Notes: a model not told the origin generated them from the sequence alone. Shown: positions 1-9,257, counted from the first letter of the stretch. The stretch: DNA of 34,547 nt from Sphingobacteriales bacterium (GCA_004294495.1 REAS01000047.1:4921-39467), one strand, 5' to 3'. Numbers and translations: made by a program.

Positions 1-222
1 CCTATCCAAATAATAGCTAGGCCGTCCCCAAACGCACACCTGTTTAATGGTAATAAATTTATTATTAAAAATCTATCCACAGTTTTTGGCGAAGTGCCAC
101 AACTTTTAAGCATTTCCATATATGTTTTTAACTTTAAAAAACGTTTAATTTAATAGCATTGGTATTTAAACAAAACAAGCTTTACCTAATTTTTTGTTGA
201 CAAACAACGAAAGCAAATTTTA
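1..222. other. AT-rich non-coding edge
   Basis: No convincing gene is visible. The stretch is AT-rich, with a slightly more GC-rich first 45 bases that may be the tail of something outside the window. One near-match to a DnaA box (CTATCCACA, 73-81) stands alone and is not taken as functional. Confidence 0.5.
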
Positions 223-429
223 ATGAACATTTTTAAAAAAAATTTAACGTTCGTACTATTATGTGCTGGTTGTTTAATAATTGTTGGTTTAATATTTATG
301 TCAACAAATTATGTTGAAGGCATGCAAATTATTTTTATCTTAATTTTATACTTTTGGAGTGTAAGTTTCAAAAATTCTAAAAAAAATTGTGAAAGTATAT
401 CTACAAACCCTCTTTCCAAATTTGGCTAA
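223..429 (+). CDS. Small hypothetical membrane protein (doubtful)
   Basis: A 68-residue ORF starting with ATG. The visible product has a basic N-terminus (MNIFKKN), a hydrophobic helix at about residues 8-27, a short turn, and a second hydrophobic helix at about 33-49, followed by a polar tail. This fits a two-helix inner-membrane protein. I recognise no family. It is convergent with the LutB-like gene and overlaps its last 29 bases, which is unusual but possible. AT-rich DNA readily gives hydrophobic ORFs of this size, so it may be spurious. No clear -7 element precedes it. Confidence 0.35.
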   Translation: MNIFKKNLTFVLLCAGCLIIVGLIFMSTNYVEGMQIIFILILYFWSVSFKNSKKNCESISTNPLSKFG

Positions 430-1774
430 ACGATTTTGGAGCAACATTAGGTAAATCTCTATTTTTGCCCCAAGTGTTTTTAAACAATAATTTAATAAAG
501 AAATTTTTAGTTTTACCGCTAAAAAAATCCATCATTTTACGGCTATTTAAAGCTTTAGATGCAAAAAGCCAACCTGTTTTTTCCACTTGACTGGTAAAAT
601 TGTGCTTAACCGCATCTCGACGGTTTAGTAACAGCATTTTGTGAATATCAATTTTTACTGGGCAAACCTCGCTACATTTTCCGCATAAACTTGATGCATA
701 GCTTAGGTGCTTAAAATCTTCCATCCCTTTTAAATGAGGCGTAATTATTGAGCCAATTGGGCCGCTGTAAGTGGTGTCGTAACTATGGCCACCAATATTT
801 TTGTAAATTGGGCAAGCGTTAAGGCAAGCGCCGCAACGTATGCAGTATAATCCTTGGCGTTGGTCTTTTTGTGCCAGCAAATCGGTACGGCCGTTATCTA
901 ATAAAATAACGTACATTTCTTCGGGACCATCGGTTTCGTTGTTTTGTTTAGGTCCGTTTAAAATTGTATTGTAAACCGTTAAATTTTGCCCTGTACCGTG
1001 GGTTGATAGCATTGGCCAAAACAAATCCAAATCTGCAGTTGTTGGTATAATTTTTTCTATACCTACAATTGCAATATGTATTTTAGGAAAAGTAGTGGTT
1101 AAACGGGCATTTCCTTCGTTTTCGGTAATGCAAACACCGCCTGTATCTGCTATTAAAAAATTGGCACCTGTAATTCCAACATCGGCAGCTAAGTATTTAT
1201 CTCTTAATAATTCGCGAGCTTTTAATGTGATTTGTTGCGGAGTTGCATCTATTGGGGTTCCAAACTTTTCGTTAAAAAGCTTAGCAATATCCTCTTTACT
1301 TAAATGCATTGCTGGTGTAACAATATGATAAGGCTTTTGCCCTAATAATTGTACAATGTATTCGCCTAAATCCGATTCTAGAGATTCTATATTATGGCTT
1401 TCTAAAAACTCATTTAAATGAATTTCTTCGGTAACCATTGATTTTGATTTGATTACCGTTTTAGCCTTCGCTTTTTTGATTATTTCTAGTATTTCTCGGT
1501 TAGCTTCCTCGGCAGTGTTAGCCCAAATAACCTTACCGCCACGTTTTTGAAAATTGGCTTCAAACTCAGGTAATAGTTTGTCTAAATTTTCCATCACCTT
1601 CCACTTAATAACGTGGGCTTTCTTTTTTAGGTGTTCCAAATTTTCAATCCTACTTAAACCTCGCTTAACCGCAATATCGTATTTACCAATATTGTTGTTA
1701 ATAATTTTACGATGATCTAAATCAAAAGCTTTAGCCCCTGTAACCTCTAAAAAATCTTCGGCTAAATTATTCAT
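401..1774 (-). CDS. lutB: LutB-type iron-sulfur protein (lactate utilisation)
   Basis: The product matches the LutB/YkgF family, the iron-sulfur subunit of the LutABC L-lactate oxidation complex. An N-terminal LUD domain (about residues 60-290) is followed by two ferredoxin-like clusters, CIRCGACLNACP near residue 315 and CGKCSEVCP near 365, which would bind 4Fe-4S clusters. The length (457 residues) is normal for the family. I chose the ATG at 1772-1774; a longer reading would need a TTG two codons upstream. The LutA and LutC partners are not in the window, since the gene upstream is rpiB and downstream is the window edge, so the role in lactate use is inferred from family alone. LUD proteins also occur outside lactate operons. 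Confidence 0.88.
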   Translation of the reverse strand: MNNLAEDFLEVTGAKAFDLDHRKIINNNIGKYDIAVKRGLSRIENLEHLKKKAHVIKWKVMENLDKLLPEFEANFQKRGGKVIWANTAEEANREILEIIKKAKAKTVIKSKSMVTEEIHLNEFLESHNIESLESDLGEYIVQLLGQKPYHIVTPAMHLSKEDIAKLFNEKFGTPIDATPQQITLKARELLRDKYLAADVGITGANFLIADTGGVCITENEGNARLTTTFPKIHIAIVGIEKIIPTTADLDLFWPMLSTHGTGQNLTVYNTILNGPKQNNETDGPEEMYVILLDNGRTDLLAQKDQRQGLYCIRCGACLNACPIYKNIGGHSYDTTYSGPIGSIITPHLKGMEDFKHLSYASSLCGKCSEVCPVKIDIHKMLLLNRRDAVKHNFTSQVEKTGWLFASKALNSRKMMDFFSGKTKNFFIKLLFKNTWGKNRDLPNVAPKSFSQIWKEGL

Positions 1775-1804
1775 CCACAAAAATAATTAAAAAAAGGTTG
1801 TTTG

Positions 1805-2248
1805 TTAACAACTCATTTTGTTTACCCGGGTTGCATGTCGGCCACCTTCAAAAGGGGTTGTTAAAAATATTTCTACTATGGCTTTCGCCGATTCTATGGT
1901 TATAAACCGCTCGGGAATACAAACAATATTGGCATTGTTATGCAACCTAGCCATAGATGCTAACTCCAAATCCCAACAAATAGCAGCCCTAATTCCTTGA
2001 TGTTTATTGGCTGTTATGGCAACACCGTTTGCACTACCACAAACTAAAATGCCAAAATCAAATTCCTTGTTTTCTACGGCCGTTGCCACGGGATGCGCAA
2101 AATCTGGATAATCAACCGAAGCTGGCGAGTAAGTTCCAAAATCTTTCAACTTTTTACAATCGCTTAAAAATTTTATTAACTCTTCTTTGTAAGTAAAGCC
2201 AGCATGATCGGCACCTATTGCAATTTTTAAATCGGATATTAAAACCAT
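1805..2248 (-). CDS. rpiB: Ribose 5-phosphate isomerase B
   Basis: RpiB interconverts ribose 5-phosphate and ribulose 5-phosphate in the cytosolic pentose phosphate pathway. The RpiB/LacAB fold is recognisable from IAIGADHAGF near the N-terminus, the conserved YPDFAHPVA segment, and GILVCGSANGVAI around residue 70, which carries the active-site cysteine. The length of 147 residues is typical. A few extra residues (MVLISDL) precede the usual family start, so translation might begin slightly later. It lies 11 bases after tatC and is probably co-transcribed with it. No substrate distinction (ribose versus allose) can be made from the sequence. Confidence 0.93.
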   Translation of the reverse strand: MVLISDLKIAIGADHAGFTYKEELIKFLSDCKKLKDFGTYSPASVDYPDFAHPVATAVENKEFDFGILVCGSANGVAITANKHQGIRAAICWDLELASMARLHNNANIVCIPERFITIESAKAIVEIFLTTPFEGGRHATRVNKMSC

Positions 2249-2259
2249 AAAAAATAATT

Positions 2260-3120
2260 CTATTTAGCGTAAAATGCTTTTTCGGCAACTTGTTTCTGTT
2301 TAAACACAATACCCGATACCCATATACTTACTTCGTACAATAAAAATAAAGGTAAACTTACAGTAAGCATAGTCAATAAATCGGGTGTTGGCGTAACAAT
2401 TGCTGCAATTACCAAAATTATTACCACAGCATATCTTCTTTGTGCTCTCATAAACTTGGGTGTCATAATACCCAATTTAGATAATACAAATATTACAATT
2501 GGTAACTCAAAAACTATGCCTGTACCTAAAGTTAAGGTTGCAACCGATGACAGATAAGAATCTACCGTAATGGTATTTTCTATAATTTCGCTTATTTTAT
2601 AGTTGGTTAAGAAATTTACCGATAGTGGTGCTATTAAGTAATAGCCAAATAAAATACCTAATACAAACAATAAACTTGCAAAAAACACAAAGCCACTGGC
2701 CGATTTTCGCTCGGCTTCTAATAATGCGGGTTTAATAAAACGCCAAACTTCCCAAAGTAAATATGGGAAACCTAAAACAATACCCACCAATAACGATGAG
2801 TTTATTTGCAACGTAAATTGCCCACCCAATTGGGTATTTATAATTTTACCAGGGATTGAGGTAATGCAAAAATCGGGGCCTAACTTAAAATAATCGCCAA
2901 TACGGCACATCATTCTATAAGTAAAAAAATCGGGGCGCTTAGGCCCCATAATTATTACATCAAACAAAAAATCGTAATAAAAAAAACACAAACAAGTTAG
3001 CAATAAAATAACAATTGCCGAGCGTATTAAATGCCCTCTCAATACATCCAAATGATCGAAGAAAGACATTTCGGCTTCAATACTTTTGCCTTTGCTTTTT
3101 ATAGATTTTAACAAATCCAT
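2260..3120 (-). CDS. tatC: Twin-arginine translocase subunit TatC
   Basis: TatC is the signal-peptide-binding core of the Tat pathway, which exports folded proteins across the inner membrane. The N-terminus carries the family hallmark MSFFDHLDVLRGHLIRS, followed by six hydrophobic segments. A long first periplasmic loop (about residues 55-105) is usual in Bacteroidota. The PTPDLLTM segment before the last helices is also conserved. The length of 286 residues is normal. No tatA/tatB gene is nearby. It sits between accC and rpiB; the 63-base gap from accC shows no clear promoter. Confidence 0.95.
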   Translation of the reverse strand: MDLLKSIKSKGKSIEAEMSFFDHLDVLRGHLIRSAIVILLLTCLCFFYYDFLFDVIIMGPKRPDFFTYRMMCRIGDYFKLGPDFCITSIPGKIINTQLGGQFTLQINSSLLVGIVLGFPYLLWEVWRFIKPALLEAERKSASGFVFFASLLFVLGILFGYYLIAPLSVNFLTNYKISEIIENTITVDSYLSSVATLTLGTGIVFELPIVIFVLSKLGIMTPKFMRAQRRYAVVIILVIAAIVTPTPDLLTMLTVSLPLFLLYEVSIWVSGIVFKQKQVAEKAFYAK

Positions 3121-3183
3121 TTTTTGTTAATTTTTAGGTGTACCTAATTTACGCTAAAATTGCGTTATGGGTTTTCTATAGTT

Positions 3184-4527
3184 TTATTCGGGTGTCATAT
3201 CAAAAGTTTCCATAAATTTAGTTGTAAAATTACCTGCTCTAAAGTTAGGGTCTTTCATTAACAGTAAATGGAATGGTATAGTGGTTTTTACACCTTCAAT
3301 CACAAATTCGCTTAAACTCCGTTCCATTGTACAAATAGCCTCCTCGCGGGTTTGCGCAACACATATTAGTTTAGCAATCATCGAATCGTAATTTGATGGA
3401 ATTTGGTAACCTGCATATACGTGAGTATCAACCCTCACACCATGCCCACCTGGTGAGTGAAAATGAGTTATTTTTCCTGGACAAGGTCTAAAATTGTTAA
3501 AAGGGTCTTCGGCATTTATGCGGCACTCTATGGCATGCATTTTTGGCAAATAATTTTTCCCAGATATGGGTATACCAGCCGCTACTTTAATTTGTTCTTT
3601 TATTAAATCGAAATTTATAACCTCTTCGGTTACTGGGTGTTCTACTTGTATACGGGTATTCATTTCCATAAAGTAAAAGTTGCGGTGTTTATCAACCAAA
3701 AATTCTACCGTACCCGCACCTTCGTAATTTACTGCCTGGCCACCAATAATAGCAGCTTCACCCATTTTTTCTCTTAGTTCGTCGGTCATAAATGGCGAAG
3801 GAGATTCTTCAACCAATTTTTGGTGACGGCGCTGTATCGAGCAATCTCGTTCTGATAAGTGACAAACTTTACCAAATTTATCGCCTATTATTTGTATTTC
3901 AATGTGGCGTGGGTCTTCAATATATTTTTCTAAGTACAAACCATCGTTACCAAATGCAGCTGCCGATTCTTGCCTTGCACTATCCCAAGCGCTTTCAAAA
4001 TCTTCATCTTTCCAAACTTGGCGCATACCACGGCCTCCACCGCCAGCAGTTGCTTTTAGTATTACAGGGTAACCAATTTCGTTTGCTAATTTAATACCTT
4101 GTTTAACATCGGTTAATAAACCATCTGAGCCCGGAATAGTAGGAACGCCTGCAGCTTTCATTGTATTTTTTGCCGATGCTTTATCGCCCATACCGTTTAT
4201 TTGATCGGCACTAGCGCCAATAAATTTTATACCATATTCTTCGCAAATAGAAGAAAATTTTGCGTTTTCGGACAGGAAACCATAGCCAGGATGTATTGCA
4301 TCGGCATTGGTAACTTCGGCAGCCGAAATAATATTTGGAATACTTAGATACGAATCTTTACTTGCAGGCGGACCAATGCAAACAGCTTCATCGGCAAAAC
4401 GTACGTGTAAACTATCTCTATCGGCGGTTGAATAAACGGCAACTGTTTTTATGCCCATTTCTTTGCATGTACGTATAATACGCAATGCAATTTCGCCACG
4501 GTTAGCAATTAATATTTTTTTGAACAT
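3184..4527 (-). CDS. accC: Acetyl-CoA carboxylase, biotin carboxylase subunit
   Basis: AccC uses ATP and bicarbonate to carboxylate the biotin on AccB, the first half-reaction of malonyl-CoA synthesis. Conserved features are the N-terminal [17 protein letters not shown] near residue 80, the ATP-grasp glycine-rich loop GGGGRGMR near residue 162, the [15 protein letters not shown] catalytic segment, and a C-terminal biotin carboxylase domain with RINAEDP. At 447 residues it is a stand-alone subunit, not a fused propionyl-CoA-type carboxylase. It follows accB by 66 bases, the usual accBC pairing, downstream of fabH and plsX. Confidence 0.96.
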   Translation of the reverse strand: MFKKILIANRGEIALRIIRTCKEMGIKTVAVYSTADRDSLHVRFADEAVCIGPPASKDSYLSIPNIISAAEVTNADAIHPGYGFLSENAKFSSICEEYGIKFIGASADQINGMGDKASAKNTMKAAGVPTIPGSDGLLTDVKQGIKLANEIGYPVILKATAGGGGRGMRQVWKDEDFESAWDSARQESAAAFGNDGLYLEKYIEDPRHIEIQIIGDKFGKVCHLSERDCSIQRRHQKLVEESPSPFMTDELREKMGEAAIIGGQAVNYEGAGTVEFLVDKHRNFYFMEMNTRIQVEHPVTEEVINFDLIKEQIKVAAGIPISGKNYLPKMHAIECRINAEDPFNNFRPCPGKITHFHSPGGHGVRVDTHVYAGYQIPSNYDSMIAKLICVAQTREEAICTMERSLSEFVIEGVKTTIPFHLLLMKDPNFRAGNFTTKFMETFDMTPE

Positions 4528-4593
4528 TTTTTATTTTATCGAATTTATTGAAACCCATAAACACATAAGTATGCTTATTAAAATCAATAATTG

Positions 4594-5064
4594 TTAAATT
4601 GCTTCTATTAAAAATAAGGGTTGATCGTATTCAACAGGAGACGAATTATCGACCATTATTTTAACTACACGACCAGCAACTTCCGATTCTATTTCGTTAA
4701 AAAGTTTCATTGCTTCTATTACGCAAACCACTTGACCAATAGATATTTCGTCGCCAACGCTTACAAAAGGAGGTTTATCTGGGTTTGCCGAACGGTAAAA
4801 AGTGCCAATCATTGGTGATTTTACAGCAATATTTTTGCTATTGTCGGTTGCTACGGCTAAAGCTATTGGTGCCGATACTAATACGGGTTGTGGTGCTTGC
4901 GCCTGTGGTAAAACTTGTTGAGGAACAGTGGCATTTACAATAGTTGGTTCTTGGTTGGTTTTTATTGTGATTTTAAAATCTGTTTCTTCTATCGAGACTT
5001 CATTCACGCCTGATTTTGCTACAAAAGTTATCAGACTTTGAATTTGTTTAATATCCATTCCCAT
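4594..5064 (-). CDS. accB: Biotin carboxyl carrier protein of acetyl-CoA carboxylase
   Basis: AccB carries the biotin that shuttles the carboxyl group between biotin carboxylase and carboxyltransferase. The N-terminal helix region (MDIKQIQSLITFVAKSG) is followed by a Pro/Ala/Gln-rich linker (about residues 40-75) and a C-terminal biotinyl domain with the canonical EAMKL motif, whose lysine is biotinylated. The length of 156 residues is typical. Translation may start at the first ATG or at the ATG two codons later. A terminator-like hairpin lies between fabH and this gene, so accBC may have its own promoter in the 80-base gap; a TATATTCG sequence there is one base off the usual -7 element. Confidence 0.95.
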   Translation of the reverse strand: MGMDIKQIQSLITFVAKSGVNEVSIEETDFKITIKTNQEPTIVNATVPQQVLPQAQAPQPVLVSAPIALAVATDNSKNIAVKSPMIGTFYRSANPDKPPFVSVGDEISIGQVVCVIEAMKLFNEIESEVAGRVVKIMVDNSSPVEYDQPLFLIEAI

Positions 5065-5130
5065 TTTTATATTTTTATTAAATGTGGTTAGTTTGCAAGT
5101 TTATTTTAAAGCGAATATAATAATTTATTC

Positions 5131-5155
5131 AAAAAAAAACGGGCTTAATATGCCC
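5131..5155 (-). terminator. Rho-independent terminator overlapping the fabH stop
   Basis: On the minus strand a short GC stem (GGGC at 5155-5152 pairing with GCCC at 5144-5141, loop ATATTAA) is followed directly by nine T residues (5139-5131). The stem includes the last codons and the stop codon of fabH. The stem is short, so termination may be partial and could set the ratio between fabH and accBC. Confidence 0.6.
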
Positions 5156-6134
5156 ATTTTAAATAAATAGAACCCCAAGTAAATCCTCCGCCAAAAGCTG
5201 CTAAAATTAAATTATCTCCTTTTTTTAGCTTTCCCTCTAGTTCCCATAAACATAAGGGTATGGTACCGTTGGTAGTGTTACCAAATTTTTCTATGTTTAT
5301 CATCACCTTATCGGCACTTATGCCACAACGATTTGCGGTAGCATCAATAATTCGTTTATTGGCCTGGTGTGGTACTAACCAAGCAATATCATCGGCAGTT
5401 AAATTATTTTTATCCATAACTTCGGCAGCAACATTTGCCATATTAGTTACCGCAAATTTAAAAACAGCCTGCCCTTCTTGGTGTAAATAATGCTCTTGGT
5501 TATCAATGGTTTGGTGTGTGGGCGGGTGTAATGAACCACCTGCTTTTTGGTATAAATGTGCTCCGCCCGAGCCATCTGATTTTAAAATAGAATCTATAAT
5601 TCCAAAACCTTCGGTATTTGGCTCAAGTAATGCTGCACCACAACCGTCGCCAAAAATTATGCAAGTGGTGCGGTCGTTATAATTAATGATAGACGACATT
5701 TTATCGCCACCAACAACTAATACTTTTTTATGCCTTCCCGATTCTATAAACTGAGCCCCAGTTTGTAACCCAAACAGAAAGCCCGAACATGCTGCATTTA
5801 AATCGTATCCCCAAGCGTTTACAGCACCAATTTTATTGGCTAATACTACGGCTGTAGCCGGAAAAAACATATCGGGAGTGGTTGTACAAAAAATAATTAA
5901 ATCTATTTCATCGGCACTTATTCCACGTTTTTTTAATAAGCCTTCCACAGCCGGTACGGCTAAATCCGATGTTGCTAAGCCTTCCCCTTTTTGTATTCTG
6001 CGTTCTTTAATACCGGTACGAGACAAAATCCATTCGTCATTGGTATCAACCATTGTTTCTAACTCTTGGTTGGTAAGCACATAATCGGGTACATAACCAT
6101 TAACTGCTGTAATTGCAGCATAAATTTTACTCAT
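5145..6134 (-). CDS. fabH: 3-oxoacyl-ACP synthase III
   Basis: FabH condenses acetyl-CoA with malonyl-ACP to start type II fatty acid synthesis; in branched-chain producers it uses branched primers. The Cys-His-Asn triad is visible: the cysteine in [10 protein letters not shown] near residue 113, the histidine in VPHQANKRI near 255, and the asparagine in GNTTNGTIP near 286. The length of 329 residues is normal. It lies 11 bases after plsX and is almost certainly translated from the same message. Acyl primer preference cannot be read from the sequence, although Bacteroidota commonly make iso-branched acids. Confidence 0.96.
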   Translation of the reverse strand: MSKIYAAITAVNGYVPDYVLTNQELETMVDTNDEWILSRTGIKERRIQKGEGLATSDLAVPAVEGLLKKRGISADEIDLIIFCTTTPDMFFPATAVVLANKIGAVNAWGYDLNAACSGFLFGLQTGAQFIESGRHKKVLVVGGDKMSSIINYNDRTTCIIFGDGCGAALLEPNTEGFGIIDSILKSDGSGGAHLYQKAGGSLHPPTHQTIDNQEHYLHQEGQAVFKFAVTNMANVAAEVMDKNNLTADDIAWLVPHQANKRIIDATANRCGISADKVMINIEKFGNTTNGTIPLCLWELEGKLKKGDNLILAAFGGGFTWGSIYLKWAY

Positions 6135-6145
6135 ATTTTTAGCTA

Positions 6146-7090
6146 TTATTTATCGCTAAACGCGATTTTAAATTGGTCTATCAATTTGGTTTTTACCATC
6201 TTTATTGATGATAAGAGCATGTTTTTCACGGCTTCGGGGGTAGAAATACCGTGGCCAATAATTACAGGTGCATTTACACCTAATATTGGGCTTCCTCCAT
6301 ATTGTTCGTAATTAAAGCGGTCAAAAAATTCGTCTTTCATTCCCTTTTTAAGGGTTAATACATAAAACGATTCGGCTAATTTTAATACTACATTTCCAGT
6401 AAAACCATCACAAACAATCACATCGGCTTTATCATTAAACAAATCTCGGCCTTCTAGGTTGCCAAAAAAATCAATCTGTTCCGATGCTTTCATTAGGGTA
6501 AAAGCAGCTTGCGATAACATATTTCCTTTTTCTTCTTCCTCGCCAATATTCATCAAACCTACGTTAGGTTTTTCAACATTAAACATCTGATTTGCGTAAA
6601 TGCTTCCTAAAACACCAAACTGTAATAACATTTCGGGTCTGCAATCGGCATTTGCACCAACATCTAACAAAATGCCAAAACCACCTTTAAGTTTGGGAAT
6701 TATTGATGCAATTGCTGGGCGTATAACACCAGGAATTGCTTTTACGCTAAACATTGCCCCTACAAGCATTGCGCCCGTATTTCCGGCAGATGCAAACGAA
6801 TCTATTTTACCTTCTTTAAGTAATTGAAAACCTACCGAAATGCTTGAGTTTGGCTTTTGTAAAATTGCCTTGGCGGGATGCTCACCCATACCTATAACTT
6901 CGGTAGTTTGCACATACTCGAACAAGTTAGGGTTAAAATTATTTGCAGCTAAAATTGGTAAAGCAATTTGTTTATCGCCAATTAAAACTATGTTTTGGTT
7001 GGCATCAAGTTGTTTGTACGCTTCTATTGCACCTAAAATAGTTGCTTGGGGTGCATAATCGCCACCCATAATATCTAAGCCAATTTTCAT
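6146..7090 (-). CDS. plsX: Phosphate acyltransferase PlsX
   Basis: PlsX makes acyl-phosphate from acyl-ACP, the acyl donor for PlsY in phosphatidic acid synthesis at the membrane. Family features are the N-terminal [12 protein letters not shown], the [10 protein letters not shown] segment, SAGNTGAML near residue 100, and [12 protein letters not shown] near residue 225. The length of 314 residues is typical. It sits between rpmF and fabH, a widely conserved order that links ribosome production to lipid synthesis. Confidence 0.96.
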   Translation of the reverse strand: MKIGLDIMGGDYAPQATILGAIEAYKQLDANQNIVLIGDKQIALPILAANNFNPNLFEYVQTTEVIGMGEHPAKAILQKPNSSISVGFQLLKEGKIDSFASAGNTGAMLVGAMFSVKAIPGVIRPAIASIIPKLKGGFGILLDVGANADCRPEMLLQFGVLGSIYANQMFNVEKPNVGLMNIGEEEEKGNMLSQAAFTLMKASEQIDFFGNLEGRDLFNDKADVIVCDGFTGNVVLKLAESFYVLTLKKGMKDEFFDRFNYEQYGGSPILGVNAPVIIGHGISTPEAVKNMLLSSIKMVKTKLIDQFKIAFSDK

Positions 7091-7184
7091 TTAAAAGATT
7101 CGCTTTTTATAAGGCATAAAAAAAATTTGTACATTTTTTCTTTATTGATTTTGTGTACAAATTATTCATTTTTAAAAAAATAAC

Positions 7185-7376
7185 CTAAGCTATTTTAGTG
7201 TTTTCGATAATTAATTTACCTTTAAAGTACAAATTACCATCTACATTGTAAGCTCTGTGAGGTAAATGTACTGCGCCTGTTTCTTTACAAGTCCATAACG
7301 ATGGCGCAACTGCTTTGTAATGCGTTCTTCTTTTATCTCTTCGCGATTTGGATATTTTTCTCTTCGGGTGTGCCAT
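7185..7376 (-). CDS. rpmF: 50S ribosomal protein L32 (zinc-free type)
   Basis: A 63-residue bL32 protein of the large ribosomal subunit with the conserved N-terminus [20 protein letters not shown]. The C-terminal half has a single cysteine (in WTCKETG) where zinc-binding L32 proteins carry two CxxC pairs; the second pair is replaced by a YNVDGN-type segment. It is therefore the non-zinc form. It lies 12 bases after the yceD gene and 94 bases before plsX. Some genomes keep separate zinc and non-zinc paralogues, but only this copy is visible here. Confidence 0.96.
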   Translation of the reverse strand: MAHPKRKISKSRRDKRRTHYKAVAPSLWTCKETGAVHLPHRAYNVDGNLYFKGKLIIENTKIA

Positions 7377-7388
7377 AATTTTTAATTA

Positions 7389-7922
7389 TTAGTTGTTTTT
7401 AATATTTTTTAACATCTCCCACGGAGAGTTTACTGTTTCGTTAACCGGTTGTATATTTGCCGATAACGCTTCTATCTTATTTAAAATCTCAATATCACAA
7501 GTATTTAACTTACCTGGGTTTTCGCAAACACTAACGTATGGTATAGCTAAATTAATTATCTCATAAATAAACGACGATACATCTATCTCGCTTTCATTTT
7601 TACTTAAAACCACTACTTCATCTGTGCTTTTACCTAAATCTTCGTGAGAAAATTTAGCAATTAATCTGTCTTTAACATTAATGGCTTGCGAATAGCTTCC
7701 TAAGCATTTGTCGCAATTTAAAAACACATTTCCGGTTATAATAAAATCAAGAATTAACAATGTTTCTTGTTTTTCTAACTCTAATACCACATTACAATTA
7801 CCAGTTTTTACCAACGAATACTCGAAAGCGTTAAAAAAGGCATCATCAATTTGGTATTCAAATAAGTGTTTACCAAGTTTTAAACCTGTAAAGGGCAATA
7901 AAAACAAATTTAAGGGTTTCAT
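7389..7922 (-). CDS. YceD-family (DUF177) protein
   Basis: The position directly upstream of rpmF and the pattern of a CDKCLG motif (near residue 75) followed by an acidic region with SEIDVSSFIYEIINLAIPY mark it as the YceD/DUF177 family. Bacterial YceD and its plant relatives are tied to 23S rRNA maturation, so a role in large-subunit assembly together with L32 is likely but inferred. The family cysteines are partly present (CDKC, then VCENPGKLNTC). The length of 177 residues is typical. A TAATTTTG -7 element lies just upstream, so this is probably the first gene of the yceD-rpmF-plsX-fabH operon. Confidence 0.88.
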   Translation of the reverse strand: MKPLNLFLLPFTGLKLGKHLFEYQIDDAFFNAFEYSLVKTGNCNVVLELEKQETLLILDFIITGNVFLNCDKCLGSYSQAINVKDRLIAKFSHEDLGKSTDEVVVLSKNESEIDVSSFIYEIINLAIPYVSVCENPGKLNTCDIEILNKIEALSANIQPVNETVNSPWEMLKNIKNN

Positions 7923-8360
7923 TACCTATAATTAAGCCTGCAAAATTACAAAAAAATATGAGCTGTAAAAGGTTTTTTTTAAATCAATTTTTTAGGCACA
8001 TATTTTTAATGTCTAGATTTTTAATATTTATTGCTCAAAATTGGTTAAAACAATTGTTTTATTTCATTAAAAGTAAATGGCACAGCAATTGTTAAAACTA
8101 GGTTGGGGATAATTATAAATTCTATTTTATTAAAAATCAACTGTTTTACTAAAACAGCAATTGTAATTAACATTTAATTAACACAAAATTTAAACACAAT
8201 ATTTGGTAATTGATTAAAAAATGGTTTTAATTGTAAAAAATTAGAATAACATTTTTTAATCTTATTCGTTTTTAATATAAAATTTTACCTTTATCAAGTT
8301 GTTACAAACAATTAAAATTAATTTAGAATACACTAATAACTAAAATTTAAACAAAAAACA
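7923..8360. promoter_or_regulatory. Divergent promoter region, yceD / exbB
   Basis: This 438-base AT-rich gap separates two divergent operons. On the minus strand a TAnnTTTG element (7941-7948) lies close before yceD. On the plus strand a weaker TACCTTTA sequence near 8287-8294 lies about 65 bases before exbB. Between them are a perfect 14-base palindrome centred on CAATTG (8047-8060), two copies of ACAGCAATTGT (8082-8092 and 8154-8164), and a hairpin CTGTTTT-ACT-AAAACAG (8141-8157). No gene is seen in it. Confidence 0.5.
7941..7948 (-). promoter_or_regulatory. Candidate -7 promoter element for the yceD operon
   Basis: The minus strand reads TAATTTTG, matching the Bacteroidota TAnnTTTG -7 consensus, 18 bases before the yceD ATG. 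No clear -33 TTG was found at the expected distance. Confidence 0.5.
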
Positions 8361-9188
8361 ATGGCAAACGCAACAAAACCAACAGCTAACAAAGAAGAAT
8401 CAAAAGGTTCAGGAATATTTGCCGGATTGGCAATAGTAGTATGTATTGCAGTAGGATGGATACTATACTTATTTGTAATGGGTAATGGATCTAATTTCGA
8501 AGGTGGATCTAATCTTAATCACCCACTACCGGGTAACTATTTTGGTATGGTTTACAAAGGTGGGGTAATTGTACCTATGCTTATGGGTATGTTATTAATG
8601 GTAATTGTTTTTTCTATCGAAAGATTTTTAGTAATTAACAAAGCTGCTGGTACTGCAAATGTTGATGCTTTTGTTAAAAAAGTACAATCTTTATTATCAG
8701 CTGGTAACGTTGATGCTGCTATCAGCGAATGCGATAAACAAAAAGGATCGGTTGCTGCGGTTATAAAATCGGGTTTACAGAAATACAAAGCAGTAGAAAC
8801 TGATAACAGTATGGATACCGAACAAAAATGTTTAGCTATACAAAAAGACATTGAAGAAGCTACATCGTTAGAAATGCCAATGTTAGAGCAAAACTTAACT
8901 ATTATTGCAACACTAGTTTCGGTCGGTACTTTAGGCGGTTTATTAGGAACAGTTACAGGTATGATTAAAGCCTTTGGTGGTTTAGCAACATCTGGTGCGC
9001 CCGATCAAGCTCAATTAGCAAACGGTATTTCTGAGGCATTAATTAACACCGCAACAGGTATTGCAACATCGTTGGTAGCCGTTATTTCATATAACTTTTT
9101 TACTTCTAAAATTGATAGCCTAACTTATTCTATTGACGAAGCAGGTTTTTCAATTGTACAAACTTACGCGGCAACGCATAGCAAGTAA
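8361..9188 (+). CDS. exbB: ExbB/TolQ/MotA-type proton channel protein
   Basis: A 275-residue inner-membrane protein of the ExbB/TolQ/MotA family, which forms the proton-conducting pentamer that energises TonB. There is a cytosolic N-terminus of about 20 residues, a hydrophobic helix at about 21-42, a second at about 70-95, and the conserved MotA_ExbB block with LVSVGTLGGLLGTVTGMIKAF near residue 190 and a GISEALINTATGIATSLVAV helix near 225. A Gly/Asn-rich extracytoplasmic loop lies between the first two helices. It is the first gene of a cluster with two ExbD genes and TonB. A hairpin-rich gap separates it from exbD. Confidence 0.93.
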   Translation: MANATKPTANKEESKGSGIFAGLAIVVCIAVGWILYLFVMGNGSNFEGGSNLNHPLPGNYFGMVYKGGVIVPMLMGMLLMVIVFSIERFLVINKAAGTANVDAFVKKVQSLLSAGNVDAAISECDKQKGSVAAVIKSGLQKYKAVETDNSMDTEQKCLAIQKDIEEATSLEMPMLEQNLTIIATLVSVGTLGGLLGTVTGMIKAFGGLATSGAPDQAQLANGISEALINTATGIATSLVAVISYNFFTSKIDSLTYSIDEAGFSIVQTYAATHSK

Positions 9189-9257
9189 TAGTGATTTTAT
9201 CACACCTTAATATTTTTTAGGGTGCGATATTATTTTTAACACAATTAATCACTATTA
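9186..9257 (+). terminator. Nested inverted repeat between exbB and exbD
   Basis: Two stems are nested. The outer stem is a perfect 11-base inverted repeat, TAATAGTGATT (9186-9196) with AATCACTATTA (9247-9257), beginning on the exbB stop codon. The inner stem is about 13 base pairs with two G-U pairs (9198-9210 with 9217-9229), followed by a U-rich stretch. The inner hairpin looks like a rho-independent terminator or 3'-end stabiliser; the outer arms could compete with it or hold the whole gap as one RNA fold. The result would be more exbB than exbD message. Confidence 0.6.

Noticed and set aside
73-81. Single DnaA-box-like sequence CTATCCACA
   Set aside because: One near-match without a cluster, AT-rich unwinding element or dnaA/dnaN neighbours does not support an origin.
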